Part shown: piece by piece, positions 53,267-61,276 of the stretch
Numbering within the stretch: position 1 is the first letter of the stretch
How the letters are laid out: each line of letters starts with the position of its first letter
Source of the DNA: Chloroflexota bacterium
GTDB taxonomy: Bacteria; Chloroflexota; Dehalococcoidia; DSTF01; RBG-16-68-14
DNA: 64,000 bases
Direction: 5' to 3'
Assembly (NCBI GenBank): GCA_029262675.1
Contig: JAJCYW010000007.1
Coordinates: forward strand, 124,001 to 188,000
Translations under genes and position numbers: made by a program
The notes under the pieces: model-generated
Told to the model about the DNA's origin: nothing
Database searches by the model: none
The model's input: the letters and a program-made list of their open reading frames with translations, nothing else

Positions 53267-54736
53267 CTATGCGGCAACCGCCTCCATATCTTGTACAGTC
53301 AGCGTCTCCCGTGGCACCCAGCGTCGCCACAGGAATAGTTCCGTAAACAGGACTTGGGCGATGGCTACAACTGACAATGATGCCGAGAACGCAATCGCGA
53401 AGTCCTGAACGCCAAGTCCATCAGCGGCCAGCACTGGAACGAGGCCGAACGCGCCTATTGGACCGGCCATAGCGAATGCGGCGTTGAATTCAGGCTTGCC
53501 AAGGCCGTTCAGTGTGTAGTGTGGGATCAGTCGGGTGCTGTTGAGCGCCATACCAATGCAGAGGATCCTCACCGTGGTGACCACTTCTCCGGCGATTTCT
53601 GAATCCAGCCACCACGGGACAATGATGGGAGCGGCAGCGAAGAGCAGCGCCATCGATGCCAGGCCGAGGGCGCTAGAAGCCAGCAGTCCCCGCGTATAGA
53701 TACGCCGCAGTTGCCGATAGCCTGCTGCAGGCGTCTGCGCACCGTGCATTACAGACGCAGTCGCAGGCATGATTACTTCGGAGGCTGAGCGGAGAGCCGA
53801 GAAGCCCACAGACGCCATCATCGCACCACCGGCGAATATCACGACCGCAGCCGGCCCAAGCAGTGCTCCGATGACGATGCGATGAGCTTGACGTGAGAGA
53901 ACCGGAGCTACGCTGCTCATCGAAGCGAAGACTCCGAAGCGGCCGAGGCGCTTGAGGGCAGCGAGCGTCGGACGTTGACCGGCGACATCGATGCCGTACG
54001 ATCCGCACAGCGAGCGCGTCATGAAGATCGCCAGGCCGAATAACAGGATGTTCGTTACAACCCCGATCGCGCTCACGCCGATCAGGCCGACATCACTCAT
54101 GAGGACGGCGCCGGCGGCGCCACCGTAGGTCAGAGCCGATAGAGCCGCGAGAAGAAGCGTTGAGCGGTCAAACCTTTGCATGCCCTTGAGCAGCGCCAAC
54201 AGTGCCAACGTGATGAGGCCGGTAGGGAATTGAAGGGCCGCCAGCCTGAACACCCAGACCGCATCCCGGCGCAACAGCGCCTCTGATACAGTTATTGAGG
54301 CGAGCCAAGGGGCAATCAGCCAAAGGACAACTGCGCCGATCGAGCCTACAACCACGCACGCCAGAATGCCGGTGATGATCACTTCGGCGGCAGAGCGAAC
54401 GTCGCTCTTCGCGATGTCCTCCGCAACGTGCTTAGCGATTCCTAATGTGAAGCCGAAATCGACCATTGCTGTCATGCCGCTAATGGCGATCCCTAGCAGG
54501 AATACGCCGAATGCTTCGGCGCCCAAGTGCCGTAGTAGGACAGGGTAGGTCACCAACATTACCGCCATCGGCATTAGGAAGCCCAGGAGCCCATATATGG
54601 AGTTGCGCGTGATGGTTGGCGTAGGTCTCAATTGATCCCTCGGCCTGCGGCAGACGAGGCGCGTTGCCGCGCGTAGCCGAACAGCTCTAGCCTGTAGGCT
54701 GCCATCCTGGTCATCTCTCCGCAGTTCGGCTTCCAT
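53267..54736 (-). CDS. Polysaccharide flippase (Wzx/MOP superfamily)
   Basis: A polytopic protein of 489 residues by the longest frame with about fourteen hydrophobic segments, beginning NSIYGLLGFLMPMAVMLVTYPVLLRHLG, a standard Wzx/MATE-type opening. MVDFGFTLGIAKHVAEDIA and TTVRILCIGMALNSTRLIPHYTLNGLG are family segments. It flips undecaprenyl-linked repeat units across the inner membrane. The first 35 residues of the longest frame are Arg-rich and not family-like, so the TTG at 54631 with GAGGGA upstream is a better start (454 residues). It is the first gene of the minus-strand run to 47365. Confidence 0.85.
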   Translation of the reverse strand: MEAELRRDDQDGSLQARAVRLRAATRLVCRRPRDQLRPTPTITRNSIYGLLGFLMPMAVMLVTYPVLLRHLGAEAFGVFLLGIAISGMTAMVDFGFTLGIAKHVAEDIAKSDVRSAAEVIITGILACVVVGSIGAVVLWLIAPWLASITVSEALLRRDAVWVFRLAALQFPTGLITLALLALLKGMQRFDRSTLLLAALSALTYGGAAGAVLMSDVGLIGVSAIGVVTNILLFGLAIFMTRSLCGSYGIDVAGQRPTLAALKRLGRFGVFASMSSVAPVLSRQAHRIVIGALLGPAAVVIFAGGAMMASVGFSALRSASEVIMPATASVMHGAQTPAAGYRQLRRIYTRGLLASSALGLASMALLFAAAPIIVPWWLDSEIAGEVVTTVRILCIGMALNSTRLIPHYTLNGLGKPEFNAAFAMAGPIGAFGLVPVLAADGLGVQDFAIAFSASLSVVAIAQVLFTELFLWRRWVPRETLTVQDMEAVAA

Positions 54737-55141
54737 GCCGACGTAGCCGACCGCACGAAGCGCGATGCTCAGCCTGAGCGCATATATAGACAGCGCGCAG
54801 GCAGAACATCAGCGCACGATAAAGCTACTTGCAGTATCGCGTCATATCGCGGCGCCTTTCTATAGGGCTTTCCCTATTCGCACGCCCAGTCGGGACTACA
54901 AGCCCTATCGGCTCTGCATTCGATGAGGCTAACAATCCTGATGGCGATGGCCGCCAGTTATCACGCGAATCTGATTCATCGTGCTGGAGTCTCGGCCGCA
55001 TGTCCTGTGGGGCGGCAGATTACGATCCGGCCCTCGCGCCGCCAATTCGTATTCGTGACGCAGACCTCCGAGCACAGGGTGTGCGACGATCCGGCCAGCC
55101 GAGGGCGGGCCGGCGCGGCCACCTACCTTCATCTCTTGTCC
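54737..55141. promoter_or_regulatory. Intergenic region upstream of the minus-strand polysaccharide operon
   Basis: 405 bases between the flippase gene and the 3' end of the radical SAM gene. An AT-rich CATATATAGACAG at about 54781-54793 is a candidate promoter for the operon. No gene, repeat or hairpin recognised otherwise. Confidence 0.35.
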
Positions 55142-56077
55142 TCAGAGCCGAGAGTCGATGACTGGGCCGAGGTCTTCGGAGGGCATGGGGCCCTGTTCCC
55201 TCTCCAGAGCGCTGTCGATCGTGGACAGCAAGCCCTCTTTCTCCTCGGGAAACTTGTAGCCTTCCCAGTCCTGCCGGAGGAAAGGCGGATTGGAGAAATG
55301 GTCGAAGCACAAGCGACCGGAGATCTCCAATCGCTCCACCAAAGCCCGTATCTCGTGCGTCAGGTCCAGCCTTGACATCGCCTGGAACTCCCCCGCTTCA
55401 TACTCCTGGTAAAGAAGCGAGCCGGGGGCCAAAGTGAGCGACCTGACCCTAGTGTAGTGTGGGTCGACGGCGTTGAGGACGTGCGCGGTGCCTTCCACAT
55501 GCGACCGGGAGTTCTCTTGGCCGCCCAGTCCCGGCATCACGTACTCGGAGAGTTCGAAGCCGGCCTCCTTGACCCTGAGCCCAGCGGCGATCATCTCTTC
55601 CGAGCTGGCGCCCTTCTTCACCCGCTTCAGGACGTCGTCGTCGCCGCTCTCCAGTCCGAGGTGAAGGCGGTTCAATCCGGCCTTCCGCAGCTGGCGCAAC
55701 TCGTCTAGGTCTTTGGCCAGCACTGTCTTCGCCCGACCGTACGAGGTCACCCGCTCCAGGGACGGAAACGCTTCGAGCAGGTAGGCCACGATCTGGACCA
55801 GGTCATCGGTCTTGATGATGATGGCGTTGGAGTCAGCCAGGAAGGCAGTGCGCGGCACCACGACGTGGCCCTGGCGGCGCATCTCGTCGCACTGGTTTCT
55901 CATCTGGTCGATGTCGCTCATTACCTCCCCCACGGACCGCATCAGCGCTTTTCGCGGCACGTCCTTGTATACCGAGCAGAAGGTGCAGTAGTTCCATGGA
56001 CAGCCACGCATGACCCTGATGAGGAGGGAGCGGGCCTCGCTGGGCGGCCTAATAGGTGGAATCTCGTAGGACATCAC
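55142..56077 (-). CDS. Radical SAM protein of unknown function
   Basis: A 311-residue radical SAM protein. The cluster cysteines are in GCPWNYCTFCSVYK (C26, C31, C34), with C-x4-C-x2-C spacing that departs from the canonical C-x3-C-x2-C by one residue. LGLESGDDDVLKRVKKGAS is the SAM ribose-binding segment typical of oxygen-independent coproporphyrinogen oxidase-like and MiaB-like folds, and FELSEYVMPGLGGQE follows. No accessory-cluster cysteines appear after the core. Neighbouring genes do not suggest a substrate. Confidence 0.85.
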   Translation of the reverse strand: MMSYEIPPIRPPSEARSLLIRVMRGCPWNYCTFCSVYKDVPRKALMRSVGEVMSDIDQMRNQCDEMRRQGHVVVPRTAFLADSNAIIIKTDDLVQIVAYLLEAFPSLERVTSYGRAKTVLAKDLDELRQLRKAGLNRLHLGLESGDDDVLKRVKKGASSEEMIAAGLRVKEAGFELSEYVMPGLGGQENSRSHVEGTAHVLNAVDPHYTRVRSLTLAPGSLLYQEYEAGEFQAMSRLDLTHEIRALVERLEISGRLCFDHFSNPPFLRQDWEGYKFPEEKEGLLSTIDSALEREQGPMPSEDLGPVIDSRL

Positions 56078-56443
56078 ATTCTCTCAGCAGCCTGCTCTGG
56101 CCATCGCCAACATTCTACAACGTCGCAGCTGCGCCGTGGAGCGCTCCTGCCTTTGCCGGCCTCGCTGGCGGACGAACAGCGGGTGCCTAGGGCCGAGCTA
56201 GCTTCGCCGGCGGCCTTGGGTGGACGAGGGCCAAAACGAGCCGATTAGGGCATCTGGAGCTTCCATCAGCCTCAGAGCCGCAACCATCTGCTTTCTGAGC
56301 AGAGCATCTACGGATCCCAACGCGCGCAAACGTAGACGCGGCGCGTGGCCGATGGCGTTTTCCCTCCCGCAACTCTATGTGGATGCACCAGAGGTTCCGC
56401 TCTGCCTCTCCGGTTAGCGCCCCCCTGCTCGAAGAGCATAGGC
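56078..56443. other. Intergenic region with degenerate hairpin repeat
   Basis: 366 bases upstream of the radical SAM gene and downstream of the PIG-L gene. CCATCTGCTTTCTGAGCAGA at 56284-56303 matches the hairpin core of the 38.5 and 41.3 kb repeats, with a diverged left flank. Nothing else recognised. Confidence 0.4.
56284..56303 (+). repeat. Dispersed hairpin repeat core, copy 3
   Basis: Twenty bases of the hairpin shared with 38515-38534 and 41270-41289, with one substitution in the loop. The left flank is only weakly related to the other copies. Confidence 0.5.
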
Positions 56444-57160
56444 TCAGCCGTCGAAGACGATTCGGCGGAACGACTCACCGAATTCGAAATCCTGGCCTGC
56501 GGCGCTTCCTCTGGCCATCTCGACCGCAAACTCTGCAATGTCTGGACCAAGTTGACTGGGGTGGGCGAGAAGCGCTTTGCATTTGAGCTTCAAGGTGTCA
56601 GCGATGTTCACCCAGACATTTGGCTGGGCCGTGCCTCCGAGCCAGAGTTGCGAGACCTTGTGGGGCTCGAGGCCATCTGCAAGCAGCTCGGGAAAGGTGA
56701 GTCTGTCGCGCGCCGTGGGGAACACCGCATCGATTGTCGCATCACCGCTAGCCCTGTGATCCGGGTGGTTGACGTAGGAGTCGGAGAAGAAGCGGTTCGT
56801 CGGATCGAAGCAGATCACGACCTCTGGCCGGTGCCTCCGGATCAGACGAGCGATATCTCGGCGCAGTTCAAGCGTGTGCTCCAGGTAGCCGTCCGGGTAG
56901 CCCATGAACTCGAAGCTGGTGACACCGAGGAGAGTGCCGGCCGCTCGCTGTTCACGCTCTCGGACTTCTGCGAGATTCGAGGGTGTCATTTCGGGGTCAT
57001 CGCTTCCCTTGTCGCCTTTGGTGACGATGACGTAGGTCGCATTCGCGCCGGCTCGCGTCCATCTTGCCACGGTGCCAGCTGTCATGAACTCCGCATCGTC
57101 GGGGTGGGCGACGACGACCATGACAGACGCGGGGACGTACAAGTCAACGTTTGACGGCAT
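56444..57160 (-). CDS. PIG-L-family N-acetylglucosaminyl deacetylase
   Basis: A 238-residue zinc deacetylase. The metal site is VMVVVAHPDDAEF (A-H-P-D-D) with the third ligand in YVNHPDHRASG, and GTVARWTRAGANATYVIVTKGD follows the LmbE pattern. Members deacetylate N-acetylglucosamine conjugates (GlcNAc-inositol, bacillithiol intermediate) or other small amides. It lies between the hairpin repeat at 56284 and the tRNA-like repeat at 57366, and near the polysaccharide cluster, so it could modify a sugar, but no thiol-biosynthesis partner is adjacent. Confidence 0.88.
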   Translation of the reverse strand: MPSNVDLYVPASVMVVVAHPDDAEFMTAGTVARWTRAGANATYVIVTKGDKGSDDPEMTPSNLAEVREREQRAAGTLLGVTSFEFMGYPDGYLEHTLELRRDIARLIRRHRPEVVICFDPTNRFFSDSYVNHPDHRASGDATIDAVFPTARDRLTFPELLADGLEPHKVSQLWLGGTAQPNVWVNIADTLKLKCKALLAHPSQLGPDIAEFAVEMARGSAAGQDFEFGESFRRIVFDG

Positions 57161-57365
57161 GAGTCACTCCGAGAACAGTTCGAAGCGGGCGAGCTAATCC
57201 TGCCAGCCCGGAAATGGCACGACAACGAACGGCAGCACCGCGTTCCAAGTCAATGCATTCTAGTGTACGTGCGTTGGGGCGTCACGAACAGCGTGCTGAA
57301 GAGAAGGCCGTCGAGGTGGCGCTCACGGGGCCAGGTAGTCTTGACATCGCCCACGATAGACCTTG

Positions 57366-57440
57366 GTTCTTCCCAAGCAAAGGCCTGTCCTGAGCGAAGC
57401 CGAAGGGGTCGCGAGTTCGAACCTCGTCTCCCTCTCCAAC
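57366..57440 (+). repeat. tRNA-3'-half-like repeat, copy B
   Basis: About 75 bases homologous to 41136-41208: TTCTTCCCAAGCAAAGG, the insert CCTGTCCTGAGCGAAGCC, T-arm-like GCGAGTTCGAACCTCGT (GCGAG pairing with CTCGT around a TTCGAAC loop), acceptor-like CTCCCTC, T, then CCA. A 5' half with GAGGGAG is not recognisable upstream. Directly followed by the hairpin at 57457-57479, as a tRNA terminator would be. Confidence 0.6.
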
Positions 57441-57456
57441 TCTAACTTCTAATGGT

Positions 57457-57479
57457 GGGGCCGCTATTTCGGCGGCCCC
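57457..57479 (+). terminator. Hairpin after tRNA-like repeat B
   Basis: GGGGCCGC pairs with GCGGCCCC (8 bp, loop TATTTCG), followed by TCCCTT. It begins 17 bases after the CCA of the tRNA-like repeat, the usual place for a tRNA terminator. Confidence 0.5.
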
Positions 57480-57575
57480 TCCCTTACCAGAGTCCGCGAC
57501 CATCTGCTTTACGAACAGCACGTTGACCCGACGATTCGTCGTGTAGACTCTCACCAGAGGACCGAGGCGATACTT

Positions 57576-58382
57576 GTGAAGATCACTAAAGAAGAAGCAC
57601 AAGAAATGTTGTCTGATGAGCGCTTCCCGCGCTCTGGGAAATATGATCCGCAATGGGTCTTGGCGAATCAGATGGGCCCGAACGCTCTGTGGCTGACTGA
57701 GTCGTTGTGCGGGCGCATGACCCTCGAGCCGGGTATGCGCGTCCTCGACATGGGATGCGGTATGGCTATGAGCTCCATATTCCTCGCCAAAGAGTACGGC
57801 GTGCGTGTGTGGGCAAATGACCTATGGATCAGCGCCGCGGATAACCACAAACGTATCGTTGAGGCCGGGCTAGAAGATTTGGTCACTCCAGTTCGCGCGG
57901 AAGCGCATTCTCTACTCTACGAACATGACTACTTTGATGCAGCGATTAGCGTTGATTCCTTCCACTACTACGGCACGAGTGACACCTATCTAAGCTACTT
58001 CACCAGTTTCCTGAAGCCGGACGCGCAGGTGGGCATTGCCAGCCCGGGCCTGATCAAGGACTTCGAAGGCGACCTGCCGACGTACCTCACCGAGGAGGAC
58101 GACCGTGGCGACAGCTTTTGGGAACCAAAGGAGCATTGGTCGTTTCACACCGCGAATTGGTGGCGCAATCACTGGGAGCACACGGGGGTCGTGAGCATAG
58201 AGCATGCGGCGGCCATGAAGGATGGCTGGAGCATCTGGTTGAAGTTCGACGAGGTGGCCGTCGCAGCCGCCGAGCCCATGCCCTTGCTTGGTCCGCCTGA
58301 CCAGAATACCGGCAACGCGCTTCGGGCCGATCGTGGAGAGTACTTGGGCATTATCGAGATAAACGCGCGGGTTAGAGAGTAG
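57576..58382 (+). CDS. Class I SAM-dependent methyltransferase
   Basis: A 268-residue methyltransferase with MRVLDMGCGMAMSSIFLAKE (motif I), VWANDLWISAADNHKRI (motif II acidic end), AISVDSFHYYGTSDTYLSYF (motif IV) and a long C-terminal half with WSFHTANWWRNHWEHTG. The pattern resembles the SAM methyltransferases placed near cyclopropane/ubiquinone types; the substrate is unknown. The start is a GTG at 57576. It is the single ORF between the tRNA-like/hairpin repeats and the shared palindrome, matching the layout of the SRPBCC-like gene at 41.4 kb. Confidence 0.78.
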   Translation: MKITKEEAQEMLSDERFPRSGKYDPQWVLANQMGPNALWLTESLCGRMTLEPGMRVLDMGCGMAMSSIFLAKEYGVRVWANDLWISAADNHKRIVEAGLEDLVTPVRAEAHSLLYEHDYFDAAISVDSFHYYGTSDTYLSYFTSFLKPDAQVGIASPGLIKDFEGDLPTYLTEEDDRGDSFWEPKEHWSFHTANWWRNHWEHTGVVSIEHAAAMKDGWSIWLKFDEVAVAAAEPMPLLGPPDQNTGNALRADRGEYLGIIEINARVRE

Positions 58383-58446
58383 GAACGTCTGGCAAAGCTC
58401 ACGTCCTCCCTGACCGCATTGTCTTACTAAGCGATCGCCTGGCCCG

Positions 58447-58470
58447 CTGCCTCGGAGGCAGAGGTTCTAC
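58447..58470 (+). repeat. Palindrome shared with 41934-41957
   Basis: CTGCCTCGGAGGCAG is a perfect 7-bp-arm palindrome within a 24-base stretch that matches 41934-41957 at 23 positions, 65 bases after the methyltransferase stop codon. The following GACACGATCCC resembles GACACGACCC at 41967. It likely ends a repeated module and may also terminate transcription. Confidence 0.6.
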
Positions 58471-58616
58471 CCCTCAAGCGACACGATCCCCTCTTGTTGT
58501 CCCTTCGATTTACACGATAACTTCCGATTTAGAGGCTGAGCATCCACTGCCAGCAGCGCCAGCCGCCAGGATTGGACCAGCGTCCGGATCCTGGGTATGC
58601 GTATCGTGATCTCCAT
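58467..58616 (-). CDS. Small ORF, possible truncated signal-peptide remnant
   Basis: A 49-codon frame on the minus strand with an excellent GGGAGGG ribosome site. It begins MEITIRIPRIRTLVQSWRLA, with a basic start then a moderately hydrophobic stretch, but then turns charged without a full signal sequence. It lies 15 bases after the stop of the beta-propeller gene. It may be the start of a secreted protein whose body was lost at the palindrome near 58.45 kb, or a chance frame. Confidence 0.25.
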   Translation of the reverse strand: MEITIRIPRIRTLVQSWRLALLAVDAQPLNRKLSCKSKGQQEGIVSLEG

Positions 58617-58631
58617 GTTGCCCTCCTTCGC

Positions 58632-60758
58632 CTACTTGCAGTTATGGTTACCCTGCAGTACGACCCCCAGGATGTCGTTCAGCAAGTCTATCACTCCGTC
58701 CGGGCCTGTCATGTTCCACGGGTTGGGGCCGGTCGATGGCCCGCGGTCGTAGTGCGCATCGTACGGCGGTGCGCCGCCGATTGCGGGCTGGTAGTGGTTG
58801 ATTACGCTCAGGATGTCGAACAGCAGATCGACGACGCCGTCCTTGCCAGGGCCGGAGATCGTCTCCACGTCGTAGAAGTCCCAAGGGTTCTTGGGATCAC
58901 GACCGCCGCCTGTGGCGGGGGTCGCTTTCGACTGTATTTCAGCATAGTCAGTGCATCCGTCACCATCCGTATCCAACACAACTCCCGGATTGGTAATGGC
59001 GCTGATCACGGAGTGGGCGCTCAGGCCCACGTAATACATGCGATAGGTTTCTGACGCAATCTGGAGTACCGACGGGTGCGCGACACCGGCTGGATCGTTC
59101 GGCCCCCCCGGGCTAACAAGAACCACACGGCCAGCCTTGTCTGGGAAGACCAACCCTTCCGCGTCGGTCGACGTCGCCTTCATGATCACGTCGCAGCAGG
59201 TGGTGTCGTCGTCGCCGGTGTAGTACAGGCGCATTCTTCCGTTCGGCAGCTCGACGGCAAAGTGCCGAGACACGCCCGCGGCATCGGGCTGGCCGGACGC
59301 GATATCGAGCCGAATTCCTGCGTCCTTTGTCCAAACGAATCCTCCGTCGCAGGAGAGGGCACTCATGATTCGATTGTTCGTACCATCCCAGGTGTCGAAG
59401 TACATCCGCAAACAACCGCCGGGGACTTGGACGATACTCGGCGTAGAAACCCCGTTGCTGTCAGGATCGGTCGGCCCGCCGTGATCCACCCTCAACGCTT
59501 CCTTCACCCAGACTTCGCAATCGTCAGAGAACGCGCTCCATATCTCGGTGGTCCCGTCCCCCATCCCCGCGGTGTAGTACATCCTGTAGCCGGCGGAGAC
59601 CTCCATCACGAATGGAGTGCCGACCGACACGGAACCATCGACTCCGCCTTCGGAGAGTTCTGTCTGGACGGCCGTCCATGTCAGGCCGTCCACCGACGAC
59701 GAACTCTCTATTCTGTTGGGAAACGTCACGGTGTTGACGAACATCCTCAGGCCACCACAGCCCGCGATGTCGACGACGTGGGGAGCATTGGACGAAGCCA
59801 GCCGTACGCCAGATTCCTTGTCCCAAGAGTTAGAAGGGAAGCTGGTGACGATGGGCTGCCAGTCAGGGCTGCCGTCCGTGCCGGGGTTGTCGGACGTGAT
59901 GTTCTGCAGAGTGGCGATGTTTCCATCTGCATCCACCATCCAGATGTCTCCGGAGCCACCACGGTTGCTGTTGAAGATGATTTTGGTTCCGTCCGGAGAC
60001 CATGCCGGTTCGCCATCGCTGCCGACTCCGTCGCCCAAGAGGTCATGAGGGTTGTTGCCGTCGGCATCCATCACCCAGATGTCCGAGCCTTGAGAAAAGG
60101 CGATCTTCGAGCCGTCCGGCGACCATGCCGGTACACCGTCATCCCCAGAGTTAAAAGTCAGGCGGGTCTGGTTGAGACCGCTTGGGGCGTCCATAACGTA
60201 AATTTCTGCACTGGTCGTCGTCCCTCTCTTGAAAGCGATCTTGGTTCCATCCGGAGACCATGCAGGGAACACATCGCGGAACGCGTTCTGGCTGATATTC
60301 GCTTGATTTGTGCCGTCAGAGTCCATCACGAATATTTGCCAGTCCCCATCGCGATTGGAATGGAAGGCGATCTTGGAGCCGTCGGGTGACCAAGTTGGAT
60401 ATTCGTCCAGCGCGGCGTCGATTGTAAGTTGCTGGACTCCGGACCCATCGGAGTTCATCTTATAAATGTCTTGGTTCGTATAGCCGAACGCGATCTCCCG
60501 ACCATCAGACGAAGACTTTGGATAGGTCTCCTTGGTCCCGGGATTACTCGTGAGGTCTACGACATTGCTGCCGTCAGGGTTCATCGAGTGGATGTTTATG
60601 CCAGCGCCCCGGTTCGATTGAAAGATTACCTTCCCGTTCTTGCCAGGAAACGCCGCACCGGCCGGCTCACCGGCGAGCGTCGCTCCAATTGCGACGCCGA
60701 TGATGACGACGGCCAGCGTCACGAGCTTCAGGCCGACTAGTGTTGATCGTATGCGCAT
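58632..60758 (-). CDS. Secreted beta-propeller protein (TolB/PD40 repeats) with C-terminal dockerin-like repeats
   Basis: A 708-residue exported protein with a signal peptide (LVTLAVVIIGVAIGATLAG, cleavage near AGA-AFP). Residues 30-270 hold six or so TolB-type PD40 repeats of the kind I-x-x-M-D-S-D-G-x-x, W-S-P-D-G-x-K-I-A-F. Residues 280-600 form a second set of blade-like repeats (MRLYYTGDDDTTCCDVIMKA and similar) as in five-bladed sugar-binding propellers. The C-terminal 110 residues have DTDGDGCTDYAE and two D-G-V-V/I-D-L-L-x-D-I-L repeats like dockerins. The ATG at 60758 follows GGGGAGG. It probably binds or degrades extracellular polymers, but no catalytic residues are recognisable. 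Confidence 0.75.
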   Translation of the reverse strand: MRIRSTLVGLKLVTLAVVIIGVAIGATLAGEPAGAAFPGKNGKVIFQSNRGAGINIHSMNPDGSNVVDLTSNPGTKETYPKSSSDGREIAFGYTNQDIYKMNSDGSGVQQLTIDAALDEYPTWSPDGSKIAFHSNRDGDWQIFVMDSDGTNQANISQNAFRDVFPAWSPDGTKIAFKRGTTTSAEIYVMDAPSGLNQTRLTFNSGDDGVPAWSPDGSKIAFSQGSDIWVMDADGNNPHDLLGDGVGSDGEPAWSPDGTKIIFNSNRGGSGDIWMVDADGNIATLQNITSDNPGTDGSPDWQPIVTSFPSNSWDKESGVRLASSNAPHVVDIAGCGGLRMFVNTVTFPNRIESSSSVDGLTWTAVQTELSEGGVDGSVSVGTPFVMEVSAGYRMYYTAGMGDGTTEIWSAFSDDCEVWVKEALRVDHGGPTDPDSNGVSTPSIVQVPGGCLRMYFDTWDGTNNRIMSALSCDGGFVWTKDAGIRLDIASGQPDAAGVSRHFAVELPNGRMRLYYTGDDDTTCCDVIMKATSTDAEGLVFPDKAGRVVLVSPGGPNDPAGVAHPSVLQIASETYRMYYVGLSAHSVISAITNPGVVLDTDGDGCTDYAEIQSKATPATGGGRDPKNPWDFYDVETISGPGKDGVVDLLFDILSVINHYQPAIGGAPPYDAHYDRGPSTGPNPWNMTGPDGVIDLLNDILGVVLQGNHNCK

Positions 60759-61276
60759 TGCCGCACCTCCCCAAATGCGGCCAACGGTGAGCATCCCGCC
60801 TCCTCCACACATCGTCCTGTGCCCGCCTCGGCCAACGACATTGTCTGCCTCGGAACCGCGTCCCTGCAGTTAGAAGGCCACCAGTGTGCGCAGTATAGAC
60901 TGTGAGGCGAGATTGTCAACTCGCTTCTTGGTCATTCGGCGACTGCCCGCGGCACCTTCCGTCCACTCGGTATCGTGGCTGAATCTGGTTGCAGAATGGG
61001 ATCAGCAAGGAGCCCTCGCCCACACACGCTAGACCCTACGCATGACCACGGCGGTACCTGGGGCTTTTCGGTCGTCTATTCTTACAGCAACGCTAACAGC
61101 AACCCCGGCGAACGGCTGCGAACGCTGGCGAACAAAATAGGCTAGAATCGGCTAGGAAATGTTAGGAAGACGACCGCCTGCGAACGCCTGAAGGACGAGT
61201 TCGATTCTCCCCCGTCGCCACTAACACCAGCTCTACGTGGCGGGCGGGTTCGAATGACCAAGGAGGTCCCATCCCA
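60759..61276. promoter_or_regulatory. Intergenic region with possible integration arm and ssrA-end remnant
   Basis: 518 bases between the divergent beta-propeller and mtnA genes. ACAGCAACGCTAACAGCAAC at 61084-61103 resembles ACAGCAACGGTGGCAGCAAC at 11331-11350, just after ssrA. The spacing GCGAAC is repeated (61108-61133), as in integrase arm-type sites. The ssrA-end remnant is at 61193-61220. The piece 60860-61080 holds nothing recognised. Confidence 0.4.
61193..61220 (+). repeat. ssrA 3'-end remnant, copy 3
   Basis: GAGTTCGATTCTCCCCCGTC is identical to the ssrA end at 11246-11265, with GGACG before it (ssrA has GGACGGG) and a shortened GCCA in place of TCCACCA. GAACGCCTGAA just upstream resembles AACGCCTGTAGAA of the 13.7 kb copy, so a middle segment is missing. 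A deleted third copy of the tmRNA 3' end. Confidence 0.55.
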
